In this document: one piece after another, positions 9,800 to 22,679 of the stretch | Numbering within the stretch: position 1 is the first letter of the stretch | Layout: each line of letters opens with the position of its first letter | From: Chlorocebus sabaeus | Taxonomy: Eukaryota; Chordata; Mammalia; Primates; Cercopithecidae | Direction of reading: 5' to 3' | Length of the DNA stretch: 64,000 bases | Assembly (NCBI RefSeq): GCF_047675955.1 | Contig: NW_027327441.1 | Coordinates: 598,291 to 662,290 of the forward strand | Program-made: the position numbers and the translations under genes | The notes under the pieces: model-generated | Told to the model about the DNA's origin: nothing | Seen by the model: only the letters and a program-made list of their open reading frames with translations | Database searches by the model: none

Positions 9800-12700
9800 T
9801 CTCAGAAAGCTTCTTTCCAGTTTTGAACGGAAGATACTTCCTTTTTCACCATAGCCCTCCATGGGCTTCCAAATATCACTTTGCCAATTCCACAAGAACA
9901 GCCTTAGCGAAAGGCTTCTTGAAGGGAAAGTTTTAACTCTGTGTGATGAATTAACAGAACACAGAGCAGTTTCTCAAAAAGCTTCTTTCCAGTATTGAAC
10001 GCAAGATATTTCCTTTTTCACCGTAGCCCTCCATGGGCTTCCAAATATCACTTTGCCAATTCCACAAGAACAGTCTTAGCGAAAGGCTTCTTGAAGGGAA
10101 ACATGTAACTCGATGAGATGGATTAACAGAACATAGAGCAGTTTCTCAGAAAGCTTCTTTTCAGTATTAAACGCAAGATATTTCCTTTTTCAACATAGCC
10201 CTCTATGGGCTTCCAAATATCACTTTGCCAATTTCATAAGAACAACCTTAGCGAAAGGCTTCTTGAAGGGAAAGATGTAACACTCTGAGATGAATTAACA
10301 GAACACAGAGCAGTTTCTCAGAAAGCTTCTTTCCAGTTTTGAACGGAAGTTATTTCCTTTTTCACAATAGCCCTCTATGGGCTTCCAAATATCCCTTTGC
10401 CAAATCCACAAGAACAGCCTTAGCGAAAGGCTTCTTGAAGGGAAAGATGTAACTCTGTGAGATGAATTAACAGAACACAGAGCAGTTTCTCAGAAAGCTT
10501 CTTTCCAGTTTTGAACGGAAGATATTTCCTTTTTCACCACAGCCCTCTATGGGATTCCAAATATCCCTTGCCAATTCCACAAGAACAGCCTTAGCGAAAG
10601 GCTTCTTGAAGGGAAAGATGTAACTCTGTGAGATGAATTAACAGAACACATAGCAGTTTCTCAGAAAGCTTCTTTCCAGTATTGAACGGAAGATAATTCC
10701 TTTTTCACCATAGCCCTCTATGGGCTTCCAAATATCCCTTTGCCAATTCCACAAGAACAGCCTAAGCGAAAGGCTTCTTGAAGGGAAAGATGTAACTCTG
10801 TGAGATGAATTAACAGAACACAGAGCAGTTTCTCAGAAAGCTTCTTTCCAGTTTTGAACGGAAGATGCTTCCTTTTTCACCATAGGCCTCTATGGGCTTC
10901 CAAATATCACTTTGCCAATTCCACAAGAACAGCCTTAGCGAAAGGGTTCTTGAAGGGAAAGATGTAACTCTGTGAGACGAAATAACGGAACACAGAGCAG
11001 TTTCTCAGAAAGCTTCTTTCCAGTTTTGAACGGAAGTTATTTCCTTTTTCACCATAGCCCTCTATGGGCTTCCAAATATCACTTTGCCAATTCCACAAGA
11101 ACAGCCTTAGCGAAAGGCTTCTTGAAGGGAAAGATGTAACTCTGTGAGATGAATTAACAGAACACAGAGCAGTTTCTCAGAAAGCTTCTTTCCAGTTTTG
11201 AACGGAAGATATTTCCTTTTTCACCATAGCCCTCTATGGGCTTCCAAATATCACTTTGCCAACTCCACAAGAACAGCCTTAGCGAAAGGCTTCTTGAAGG
11301 GAAAGATGTAACTCTGTGAGATGAATTAACAGAACACAGAGCACTTTCTCAGAAAGCTTCTTTCCAGTTTTGTACGGAAGATACATCCTTTTTCACCATA
11401 GCCCTCTATGGGCTTCCAAATATCCCTTTGCCAATTCCACAAGAACAGCCTAAGAGAAGGGCTTCTTGAAGGAAAGATGTAAGTCTGTGAGATGAATTAA
11501 CAGAACACAGAGCAGTTTCTCAGAAAGCTTCTTTCCAGTTTTGAACGGAAGATACTTCCTTTTTCACCATAGCCCTACATGGGCTTCCAAATATCACTTT
11601 GCCAATTCCACAAGAACAGCCTTAGCGAAAGGCTTCTTGAAGGGAAAGTTTTAACTCTGTGAGATGAATTAACAGAACACAGAGCAGTTTCTCAAAAAGC
11701 TTCTTTCCAGTATTGAACGCAAGATATTTCCTTTTTCACCGTAGCCCTCCATGGGCTTCCAAATATCACTTTGCCAATTCCACAAGAAAAGTCTTAGCGA
11801 AAGGCTTCTTGAAGGGAAAGATGTAACTCGATGAGATGGATTAACAGAACATAGAGCAGTTTCTCAGAAAGCTTCTTTTCAGTATTAAACGCAAGATATT
11901 TCCTTTTTCACCATAGCCCTCTATGGGCTTCCAAATATCACTTTGCCAATTTCATAAGAACAACCTTAGCGAAAGGCTTCTTGAAGGGAAAGATGTAACA
12001 CTCTGAGATGAATTAACAGAACACAGAGCAGTTTCTCAGAAAGCTTCTTTCCAGTTTTGAACGGAAGTTATTTAATTTTTCACAATAGCCCTCTATGGGC
12101 TTCCAAATATCCCTTTGCCAAATCCACAAGAACAGCCTTAGCGAAAGGCTTCTTGAAGGGAAAGATGTAACTCTGTGAGATGAATTAACAGAACACAGAG
12201 CAGTTTCTCAGAAAGCTTCTTTCCAGTTTTGAACGGAAGATATTTCCTTTTTCACCACAGCCCTCTATGGGATTCCAAATATCCCTTGCCAATTCCACAA
12301 GAACAGCCTTAGCGAAAGGCTTCTTGAAGGGAAAGATGTAACTCTGTGAGATGAATTAACAGAACACATAGCAGTTTCTCAGAAAGCTTCTTTCCAGTAT
12401 TGAACGGAAGATAATTCCTTTTTCACCATAGCCCTCTATGGGCTTCCAAATATCCCTTTGCCAATTCCAGAAGAACAGCCTAAGCGAAAGGCTTCTTGAA
12501 GGGAAAGATGTAACTCTGTGAGATGAATTAACAGAACACAGAGCAGTTTCTCAGAAAGCTTCTTTCCAATATTGAACGCAAGATATTTCCTTTTCCACCG
12601 TAGCCCTCCATGGGCTTCCAAATATCACTTTGCCCATTCCACAAGAACAGCCTTAGCGAAGGGCTTCTTGAAGGGAAAGATGTAACTCGGTGAGATGAAT

Positions 12701-14520
12701 TAACAGAACACAGAGCAGTTTCTCAGAAAGCTTCTTTCCAGTTTTGAACGGAAGATATTTCCTTTTTCACCATCGTCCTCTATGGGCTTCCAAATATCAC
12801 TGTGCCAATTCCACAAGAACAGCCTTGTCGAAAGGCTTCATGAAGGGAAAGATGTAACTCTGTGAGATGAATTAACAGAACACAGAGCAGTTTCTCAGAA
12901 AGCTTCTTTCCAGTTTTGAACGGAAGATATTTCCTTTTTCACCTTAGCCCTCTAGGGGCTTCCAAATATCCCTTTGCCAATTCCACAAGAACAGCCTTAG
13001 CGAAAGGCTTCTTGAAGGGAAAGATGTAACTCTGTGAGTTGAATTAACAGAACACAGAGCACTTTCTCAGAAAGCTTCTTTCCAGTTTTGTACGGAAGAT
13101 ACATCCTTTTTCACCATAGCCCTCTATGGGCTTCCAAATATCCCTTTGCCAATTCCACAAGAACAGCCTAAGAGAAGGGCTTCTTGAAGGAAAGATGTAA
13201 GTCTGTGAGATGAATTAACAGAACACAGAGCAGTTTCTCAGAAAGCTTCTTTCCAGTTTTGAACGGAAGATACTTCCTTTTTCACCATAGCCCTCCATGG
13301 GCTTCCAAATATCACTTTGCCAATTCCACAAGAACAGCCTTAGCGAAAGGCTTCTTGAAGGGAAAGTTTTAACTCTGTGAGATGAATTAACAGAACACAG
13401 AGCAGTTTCTCAAAAAGCTTCTTTCCAGTATTGAACGCAAGATATTTCCTTTTTCACCGTAGCCCTCCATGGGCTTCCAAATATCACTTTGCCAATTCCA
13501 CAAGAACAGTCTTAGCGAAAGGCTTCTTGAAGGGAAACATGTAACTCGATGAGATGGATTAACAGAACATAGAGCAGTTTCTCAGAAAGCTTCTTTTCAG
13601 TATTAAACGCAAGATATTTCCTTTTTCACCATAGCCCTCTATGGGCTTCCAAATATCACTTTGCCAATTTCATAAGAACAACCCTAGCGAAAGGCTTCTT
13701 GAAGGAGAAGATGTAACACTCTGAGATGAATTAACAGAACACAGAGCAGTTTCTCAGAAAGCTTCTTTCCAGTTTTGAACGGAAGTTATTTCCTTTTTCA
13801 CAATAGCCCTCTATGGGCTTCCAAATATCCCTTTGCCAAATCCACAAGAACAGCCTTAGCGAAAGGCTTCTTGAAGGGAAAGATGTAACTCTGTGAGATG
13901 AATTAACAGAACACAGAGCAGTTTCCCAGAAAGCTTCTTTCCAGTTTTGAACGGAAGATATTTCCTTTTTCACCACAGCCCTCTATGGGATTCCAAATAT
14001 CCCTTGCCAATTCCACAAGAACAGCCTTAGCGAAAGGCTTCTTGAAGGGAAAGATGTAACTCTGTGAGATGAATTAACAGAACACATAGCAGTTTCTCAG
14101 AAAGCTTCTTTCCAGTATTGAACGGAAGATAATTCCTTTTTCACCATAGCCCTCTATGGGCTTCCAAATATCCCTTTGCCAATTCCACAAGAACAGCCTA
14201 AGCGAAAGGCTTCTTGAAGGGAAAGATGTAACTCTGTGAGATGAATTAACAGAACACAGAGCAGTTTCTCAGAAAGCTTCTTTCCAGTTTTGAACGGAAG
14301 ATACTTCCTTTTTCACCATAGGCCTCTATGGGCTTCCAAATATCACTTTGCCAATTCCACAAGAACAGCCTTAGCGAAAGGGTTCTTGAAGGGAAAGATG
14401 TAACTCTGTGAGACGAAATAACGGAACACAGAGCAGTTTCTCAGAAAGCTTCTTTCCAGTTTTGAACGGAAGTTATTTCCTTTTTCACCATAGCCCTCTA
14501 TGGGCTTCCAAATATCACTT
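9800..14520 (-). repeat. Decamer higher-order repeat, 1,718-bp period, about 2.7 copies
   Basis: Marker CCAATTTCATAAG lies at 10,228, 11,946 and 13,664, and ACAGAACACATAG at 10,641, 12,359 and 14,077; each spacing is exactly 1,718 bp (10 x 172 minus 2). The unit runs through the tetramer types (CCACAG, CACATAG, ATAGGCC, AGTTATTTCC), then the GCACTTTCTCAG/AAGAGAAGG block and two CGCAAG-type monomers with CGATGAGATGG. Copy 2 has three central monomers replaced (12,569-13,038). Copy 3 keeps the original types but stops after five monomers: CCAATTTCATAAG returns at 14,523, only 859 bp after 13,664. The constant spacing despite the replacement argues for in-register exchange. Confidence 0.88.
12569..13038 (-). 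repeat. Three-monomer conversion-like patch in decamer copy 2
   Basis: Decamer copies 1 and 3 agree with each other in their ATAGGCC and AGTTATTTCC monomers, and copy 2 differs. From 12,569 it carries CAATATTGAACGC, then CATCGTCCTC with CCTTGTCGAAAGG, then CTCTAGGGG and GAGTTGAATT, and it rejoins the decamer at the GCACTTTCTCAG monomer near 13,060. The insert matches 8,445-8,914 apart from a few substitutions. The decamer spacing is unchanged, so about 470 bp were swapped and not added. Confidence 0.75.
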
Positions 14521-17500
14521 TGCCAATTTCATAAGAACAACCTTAGCGAAAGGCTTCTTGAAGGGAAAGATGTAACACTCTGAGATGAATTAACAGAACA
14601 CAGAGCAGTTTCTCAGAAAGCTTCTTTCCAGTTTTGAACGGAAGTTATTTCCTTTTTCACAATAGCCCTCTATGGGCTTCCAAATATCCCTTTGCCAAAT
14701 CCACAAGAACAGCCTTAGCGAAAGGCTTCTTGAAGGGAAAGATGTAACTCTGTGAGATGAATTAACAGAACACAGAGCAGTTTCTCAGAAAGCTTCTTTC
14801 CAGTTTTGAACGGAAGATATTTCCTTTTTCACCATAGCCCTCTATGGGCTTCCAAATATCCCTTTGCAAATCCCGCAAGAACAGCCTAAGAGAAGGGCTT
14901 CTTGAAGGAAAGATGTAAGTCTGTGAGATGAATTAACAGAACACAGAGCAGTTTCTCAGAAAGCTTCTTTCCAGTTTTGAACGGAAGATACTTCCTTTTT
15001 CACCATAGCCCTCTATGGGCTTCCAAATATCACTTTGCCAATTCCACAAGAAGAGACTTAGCGAAAGGCTTCTTGAAGGGAAAGTTTTAACTCTGTGAGA
15101 TGAATTAACAGAACACAGAGCAGTTTCTCAAAAAGCTTCTTTCCAGTATTGAACGCAAGATATTTCCTTTTTCACCGTAGCGCTCCATGGGCTTCCAAAT
15201 ATCCCTTTGCCAATTCCACAAGAACAGCCTTAGCGAAAGGCTTCTTGAAGTGAAAGATGTAACTCGGTGAGATGAATTAACAGAACATAGAGCAGTTTCT
15301 CAGAAAGCTTCTTTCCAGTGTTAAACGCAAGATATTTCCTTTTTCACCACAGCCCTCTATGGGCTTCCAAATATCATTTTGCCAATTCCACAAGAACAGC
15401 CTTAGCGAAAGGCTTCTGGAAGGGAAAGATGTACCTCTGGGAGATGAATTAACAGAACACAGAGCAGTTTCTCAGAAAGCTTCTTTCCAGTTTTGAACGG
15501 AAGATATTTCCTTTTTCACCATAGCCCTTAATGGGCTTCCAAATATCCCTTTGCCAATTCCACAAGAACAGCCTAAGCGAAGGGCTTCTTGAAGGAAAGA
15601 TGTACGTCTGTGAGATGAATTAACAGAACACAGAGCAGTTTCTCAGAAAGCTTGTTTCCAGTTTTGAACGGAAGATAATTCCTTTTTCACCATAGCCCTC
15701 TATGGGCTTCCAAATATCACTTTGCCAATTCCACAAGAACAGACTTAGCGAAAGGCTTCTTGAAGGGAAAGTTTTAACTCTGTGAGATGAATTAACAGAA
15801 CACAGAGCAGTTTCTCAAAAAGCTTCTTTCCAGTTTTGAACGGAAGATATTTTCTTTTTCACCATAGCCCTTAATGGGCTTCCAAATATCCCTTTGCCAA
15901 TTCCACAAGAACAGCCTTAGCGAAAGGCTTCTTGAAGGCAAAGATGTAACTCTGTGAGATGAATTAACGGAACACAGAGCAGTTTCTCAGAAAGCTTCTT
16001 TCCAGTTTTGAACGGAAGTTATTTCCTTTTTCACCATAGCCCTCTATGGGCTTCCAAATATCACTTTGCCAATTCCACAAGAACAGCCTTAGCGAAAGGC
16101 TTCTTGAAGGGGAAAGATGTAACTCTGTGAGATGAATTAACAGAACACAGAGCAGTTTCTCAGAAAGCTTCTTTCCAGTTTTGAACGGAAGATATTTCCT
16201 TTTTCACCATAGCCCTCTATGGGCTTCCAAATATCACTTTGCCAACTCCACAAGAACAGCCTTAGCGAAAGGCTTCTTGAAGGGAAAGATGTAACTCTGT
16301 GAGATGAATTAACAGAACACAGAGCACTTTCTCAGAAAGCTTCTTTCCAGTTTTGCACGGAAGATACTTCCTTTTTCACCATAGCCCTCTATGGGCTTCC
16401 AAATATCCCTCTGCCAATTCCACAAGAACAGCCTAAGAGAAGGGCTTCTTGAAGGAAAGATGTAAGTCTGTGAGATGAATTAACAGAAAACAGAGCAGTT
16501 TCTCAGAAAGCTTCTTTCCAGTTTTGAACGGAAGATACTTCCTTTTTCACCATAGCCCTCTATGGGCTTCCAAATATCACTTTGCCAATTCCACAAGAAC
16601 AGCCTTAGCGAAAGGCTTCTTGAAGGGAAAGTTTTAACTCTGTGACATGAATTAACAGAACACAGAGCAGTTTCTCAGAAAGCTTCTTTCCAGTTTTGAA
16701 CGGAAGATACTTCCTTTTTCACCATAGCCCTCTATGGGCTTCCAAATATCACTTTGCTAATTCCACAAGAACAGCCTTAGCGAAAGGCTTCTTGAAGGGA
16801 AAGATGTAACTCTGTGAGATGAATTAACAGAACACAGAGTAGTTTCTCAGAAAGCTTCTTTCCAGTATTGAACCGAAGATATTTCCTTTTTCACCGTAGC
16901 CCTCTATGTACTTCCAAATATCACTTTGCCAATTCCACAAGAACAGCCTTAGCGAAAGGCTTCTTGACGGGAAAGATATAACTCTGTGAGATGAATTAAC
17001 AGAACACAGAGCAGTTTCTGAAAAAGCTTCTTTCCAGTATTGAACGCAAGATATTTCCTTTTTCACCGTAGACCTCCATGGGCTTCCAAATATCACTTTG
17101 CCAATTCCACAAGAACAGCCTTAGCGAAAGGCTTCTTGAAGGGAAAGATGTAACTCGGTGAGATGAATTAACAGAACACAGAGCAGTTTCTCAGAAAGCT
17201 TCTTTCCAGTATTAAACGCAAGATATTTACTTTTTCACCATAGCCCTCTATGGGCTTCCAAATATCACTTTGCCAATTCCACAAGAACAGCCTTATCGAA
17301 AGGCTTCATGAAGGGAAAGATGTAACTCTGTGAGATGAATTAACAGAACACAGAGCAGTTTCTCAGAAAGCTTCTTTCCAGTTTTGAACAGAAGATATTT
17401 CCTTTTTCACCATAGCCCTCTATGGGCTTCCAAATATCCCTTTGCCAATTCCACAACAACAGCCTTAGCGAAAGGCTTCTTGAAGGGAAAGATGTAACTC

Positions 17501-17850
17501 TGTGGGATGAATTAACAGAACACAGAGCAGTTTCTCAGAAAGCTTCTTTCCAGTATTGAACGGAAGATAATTCCTTTTTCACCGTAGCCCTCTATGGGAT
17601 TCCAAATATCCGTTTGCCAATTCCACAGGAACAGCCTTAGCGAAAGGCGTCTTGAAGGGAAAGATGTAACTCTGTGAGATGAATTAACAGAACACAGAGC
17701 AGTTTCTCAGAAAGCTTCTTTCCAGTTTTGAACGGAAGTTATTTCCTTTTTCACCATAGCCCTCTATGGGCTTCCAAATATCACATTGCCAATTCCACAA
17801 GAACAGCCTTAACGAAAGGCTTCTTGAAGGGAAAGATGTAACACTGTGAG
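14521..17850 (-). repeat. Irregular segment between the decamer and the 13-mer
   Basis: About 19 monomers have no clear short period. They start as a fresh decamer (CCAATTTCATAAG, CCAAATCCAC) but at 14,865 a monomer with the unique TTTGCAAATCCCGC runs into AAGAGAAGGG, a junction between decamer parts. Fragments of the AAGAGAAGG block recur at 16.2-16.65 kb. One extra G gives GAAGGGGAAAG near 16,110. From about 16,801 the sequence is found again near 41,041. Confidence 0.7.
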
Positions 17851-20800
17851 ATGAATTAACAGAACACAGAGCAGTTTCTCAGAAAGCTTCTTTGCAATAT
17901 TGAACGCAAGATATTTCCTTTTTCACAGCAGCTCTCCATGGACTTCCAAATATCACTTTTCCAATTCCACAAGAACAGCCTTAGCGAATGGCTTCTTGAA
18001 GGAAAAGATGTAACTCTGTGAGTTGAATTAACAGAACACAGAGCAGTTTCTCATAAAGCTTCTTTCCAGTTTTGAACGGAAGATATTTCCTTTATCACCA
18101 TAGCAATCTATGGGCTTCCAAATATCACTTTGCCAATTCCACAAGAACAGCCTTAGCAAAGGGCTTCTTGAAGGGAAAGATGTAACTCTGTGAGATGAAT
18201 TAACAGAACACAGAGCAGTTTCTCAGAAAGCTTCTTTCCAGTTTTGAACGGAAGATATTTCCTTTTTCTCCATAGCCCTCTAAGGGCTTCTAAATATCAC
18301 TTTGCCAATTCCAAAAGAACAGCCTTAGCGAAAGGCTTCTTAAAGGGAAAGATGTAACTCTGTGAGATGAATTAACAGAACACAGAGCAGTTTCTCAGAA
18401 AGCTTCTTTCCAGTTTTGAAAGGAAGATATTTCCTTTTTCACCATAGCCCTCTATGGGCTTCCAAATATCACTTTGCCAACTCCACAAGAACAGCCTTAG
18501 CGAAGGTATTATTGAAGGGAAAGATGTAACTCTGTGAGATGAATTAACAGAACACAGAGCAGTTTCTCAGAAAGCTTCTTTCCAGTTTTGAACGGAAGCT
18601 ATTTACTTTTTCACCATAGCCCTCTATGGGCTTCCAAATATCTCTTTGCCAATTCAATAAGAACAACCTTAGCGAAAGGCTTCTTGAAGGGAAAGATGTA
18701 ACTCTCTGAGATGAATTAACAGAACACAGAGCAGTTTCTCAGAAAGCTTCTTTCCAGTTTTGAACGGAAGTTATTTCCTTTTTCACAATAGCCCTCTATG
18801 GGCTTCCAAATATCCCTTTGCCAAATCCACAAGAACAGCCTTAGTGAAAGGCTTCTTGAAGGGAAAGATGTAACTCTGTGAGATGAATTAACAGAACACA
18901 GAGCAGTTTCTCAGAAAGCTTCTTTCCAGTTTTGAACGGAAGATATTTCCTTTTTCACCATAGCCCTCTATGGGCTTCCAAATATCCCTTTGCCAATTCC
19001 ACAAGAACAGCCTTAGCGAAAGGCTTCTTGAAGGGAAAGATGTAACTCTGTGAGATGAATTACCAGAACACAGAGCAGTTTCTCAGAAAGCTTCTTTCCA
19101 GTTTTGAACGGAAGATATTTCCTTTTTCACCATAGCCCTCTATGGGCCTCCAAATATCACTTTGCCAACTCCACAAGAACAACCTTAGCGAAAGGCTTCT
19201 TGAAGGGAAAGATGTAACTCTGTGAGATGAATTAACGGAACACAGAGCAGTTTCTCAGAAAGCTTCTTTCCAGTATTGAACGCAAGATATTTCCTTTTTC
19301 ACCGTAGCCCTCCATGGGCTTCCAAATATCACTTTGCCAATTCCACAAGAACAGCCTAAGCGAAAGGCTTCTTGAATTGAAAGATGTAACTCTGTAAGAT
19401 GAATTAACAGGACACAGAGCAGTTTCTCAGAAAGCTTCTTTCCAATTTTGAACGGAAGATACTTCCTTTTTCACCATAGGCCTCTATGGGCTTCCAAATA
19501 TCACTTTGCCAATTCCACAGGAACAGCCTTAGCGAAAGGGTTCTTGAAGGGAAAGATGTAACTCTGTGAGATGAATTAACGGAACACAGAGCAGTTTCTC
19601 AGAAAGCTTCTTTCCAGTTTTCAATGGAAGTTATTTCCTTTTTCACCATAGCCCTCTATGGGCTTCCAAATATCACTTTGCTAATTCCACAAGAACAGCC
19701 TTAGCTAAAGGCTTCTTGAAGGGAAAGATGTCACTCTCTGAGATGAATTAACGGAACACAGAGCAGTTTCTCAGAAAGCTTCTTTCCAGTTTTGAACGGA
19801 AGTTATTTCCTTTTTCACAATAGCCCTCTATGGGCTTCCAAATATCCCTTTGCCAATTCCACAAGAACAGCCTTAGCGAAAGGCTTCTTGAAGGGAAAGA
19901 TGTAACACTGTGAGATGAATTAACAGAACACAGAGCAGTTTCTCAGAAAGCTTCTTTCCAGTTTTGAACGGAAGATATTTCCTTTTTCACCGTTGCCCTC
20001 TATGGGCTTCCAAATATCACTTTGCCAATTCCACAAGAACAGCCTTAGCGAAAGGCTTCTTGAAGGGAAAGATGTAACAATGTGAGATGAATTAACAGAA
20101 CACAGAGCAGTTTCTCAGAAAGCTTCTTTGCAATATTGAACGCAAGATATTTCCTTTTTCACAGCAGCTCTCCATGGACTTCCAAATATCACTTTTCCAA
20201 TTCCACAAGAACAGCCTTAGCGAATGGCTTCTTGAAGGAAAAGATGTAACTCTGTGAGTTGAATTAACAGAACACAGAGCAGTTTCTCATAAAGCTTCTT
20301 TCCAGTTTTGAACGGAAGATATTTCCTTTATCACCATAGCAATCTATGGGCTTCCAAATATCACTTTGCCAATTCCACAAGAACAGCCTTAGCAAAGGGC
20401 TTCTTGAAGGGAAAGATGTAACTCTGTGAGATGAATTAACAGAACACAGAGCAGTTTCTCAGAAAGCTTCTTTCCAGTTTTGAACGGAAGATATTTCCTT
20501 TTTCTCCATAGCCCTCTAAGGGCTTCTAAATATCACTTTGCCAATTCCAAAAGAACAGCCTTAGCGAAAGGCTTCTTAAAGGGAAAGATGTAACTCTGTG
20601 AGATGAATTAACAGAACACAGAGCAGTTTCTCAGAAAGCTTCTTTCCAGTTTTGAAAGGAAGATATTTCCTTTTTCACCATAGCCCTCTATGGGCTTCCA
20701 AATATCACTTTGCCAACTCCACAAGAACAGCCTTAGCGAAGGTATTATTGAAGGGAAAGATGTAACTCTGTGAGATGAATTAACAGAACACAGAGCAGTT

Positions 20801-22352
20801 TCTCAGAAAGCTTCTTTCCAGTTTTGAACGGAAGCTATTTACTTTTTCACCATAGCCCTCTATGGGCTTCCAAATATCACTTTGCCAATTCAATAAGAAC
20901 AACCTTAGCGAAAGGCTTCTTGAAGGGAAAGATGTAACTCTCTGAGATGAATTAACAGAACACAGAGCAGTTTCTCAGAAAGCTTCTTTCCAGTTTTGAA
21001 CGGAAGTTATTTCCTTTTTCACAATAGCCCTCTATGGGCTTCCAAATATCCCTTTGCCAAATCCACAAGAACAGCCTTAGTGAAAGGCTTCTTGAAGGGA
21101 AAGATGTAACTCTGTGAGATGAATTAACAGAACACAGAGCAGTTTCTCAGAAAGCTTCTTTCCAGTTTTGAACGGAAGATATTTCCTTTTTCACCATAGC
21201 CCTCTATGGGCTTCCAAATATCCCTTTGCCAATTCCACAAGAACAGCCTTAGCGAAAGGCTTCTTGAAGGGAAAGATGTAACTCTGTGAGATGAATTACC
21301 AGAACACAGAGCAGTTTCTCAGAAAGCTTCTTTCCAGTTTTGAACGGAAGATATTTCCTTTTTCACCATAGCCCTCTATGGGCCTCCAAATATCACTTTG
21401 CCAACTCCACAAGAACAACCTTAGCGAAAGGCTTCTTGAAGGGAAAGATGTAACTCTGTGAGATGAATTAACGGAACACAGAGCAGTTTCTCAGAAAGCT
21501 TCTTTCCAGTATTGAACGCAAGATATTTCCTTTTTCACCGTAGCCCTCCATGGGCTTCCAAATATCACTTTGCCAATTCCACAAGAACAGCCTAAGCGAA
21601 AGGCTTCTTGAATTGAAAGATGTAACTCTGTAAGATGAATTAACAGGACACAGAGCAGTTTCTCAGAAAGCTTCTTTCCAATTTTGAACGGAAGATACTT
21701 CCTTTTTCACCATAGGCCTCTATGGGCTTCCAAATATCACTTTGCCAATTCCACAGGAACAGCCTTAGCGAAAGGGTTCTTGAAGGGAAAGATGTAACTC
21801 TGTGAGATGAATTAACGGAACACAGAGCAGTTTCTCAGAAAGCTTCTTTCCAGTTTTCAATGGAAGTTATTTCCTTTTTCACCATAGCCCTCTATGGGCT
21901 TCCAAATATCACTTTGCTAATTCCACAAGAACAGCCTTAGCGAAAGGCTTCTTGAAGGGAAAGATGTCACTCTCTGAGATGAATTAACGGAACACAGAGC
22001 AGTTTCTCAGAAAGCTTCTTTCCAGTTTTGAACGGAAGTTATTTCCTTTTTCACAATAGCCCTCTATGGGCTTCCAAATATCCCTTTGCCAATTCCACAA
22101 GAACAGCCTTAGCGAAAGGCTTCTTGAAGGGAAAGATGTAACACTGTGAGATGAATTAACAGAACACAGAGCAGTTTCTCAGAAAGCTTCTTTCCAGTTT
22201 TGAACGGAAGATATTTCCTTTTTCACCGTTGCCCTCTATGGGCTTCCAAATATCACTTTGCCAATTCCACAAGAACAGCCTTAGCGAAAGGCTTCTTGAA
22301 GGGAAAGATGTAACAATGTGAGATGAATTAACAGAACACAGAGCAGTTTCTC
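17850..22352 (-). repeat. 13-mer higher-order repeat, 2,236-bp period, two copies
   Basis: The monomer beginning AGAAAGCTTCTTTGCAATAT is at 17,881 and again at 20,117, exactly 13 x 172 bp apart. All following diagnostic variants recur in the same order: CAGCAGCTCTCC, TTTATCACC with AGCAATC, CTAAGGGCTTCTAAA, GGTATTATTG, GAAGCTATTTAC, TTCAATAAG, TTACCAG, GGGCCTCC, TTGAATTGAAAG, GTCACTCTCTG and CACCGTTGCC. I saw very few differences, for example TATCTCTTTG at 18,641 vs TATCACTTTG in copy 2, and TTAGCTAAAGG at 19,701 vs TTAGCGAAAGG. Most of a third and fourth copy lie in 30.42-33.7 kb, carried there by the larger duplication. Confidence 0.92.
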
Positions 22353-22679
22353 AGAAAGCTTCTTTCCAGTTTTGAACGGAAGATATTTCCTTTTTCACCA
22401 CAGCCCTCTATGAGCTTCCAAATATCCCTTGCCAATTGCACAAGAACAGCCTTAGCGAAAGGCTTCTTGAAGGGAAAGATGTAACTCTGTGAGATGAATT
22501 AACAGAACACATAGCAGTTTCTCAGAAAGCTTCTTTCCAGTATTGAACGGAAGATAATTCCTTTTTCACCATAGCCCTCTATGGGCTTCCAAATATCCCT
22601 TTGCCAATTCCACAAGAACAGCCTAAGCGAAAGGATTCTTGAAGGGAAAGATGTAACTCTGTGAGATGAATTAACAGAA

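Noticed and set aside
14865..14890. TCCCG at about 14,873 and CGGG at 2,642, 16,969 and 62,331 as possible CENP-B box remnants
   Set aside because: None has the required TTCG and A at the fixed distances of the CENP-B core on either strand.
16824..17096. Minus-strand open frames of 60-90 codons recurring through the window, with similar peptides
   Set aside because: They are translations of the satellite itself. They look conserved because the DNA repeats; the frame shifts each monomer (172 is 3n+1), so none can extend. There are no introns, regulatory context or known domains.
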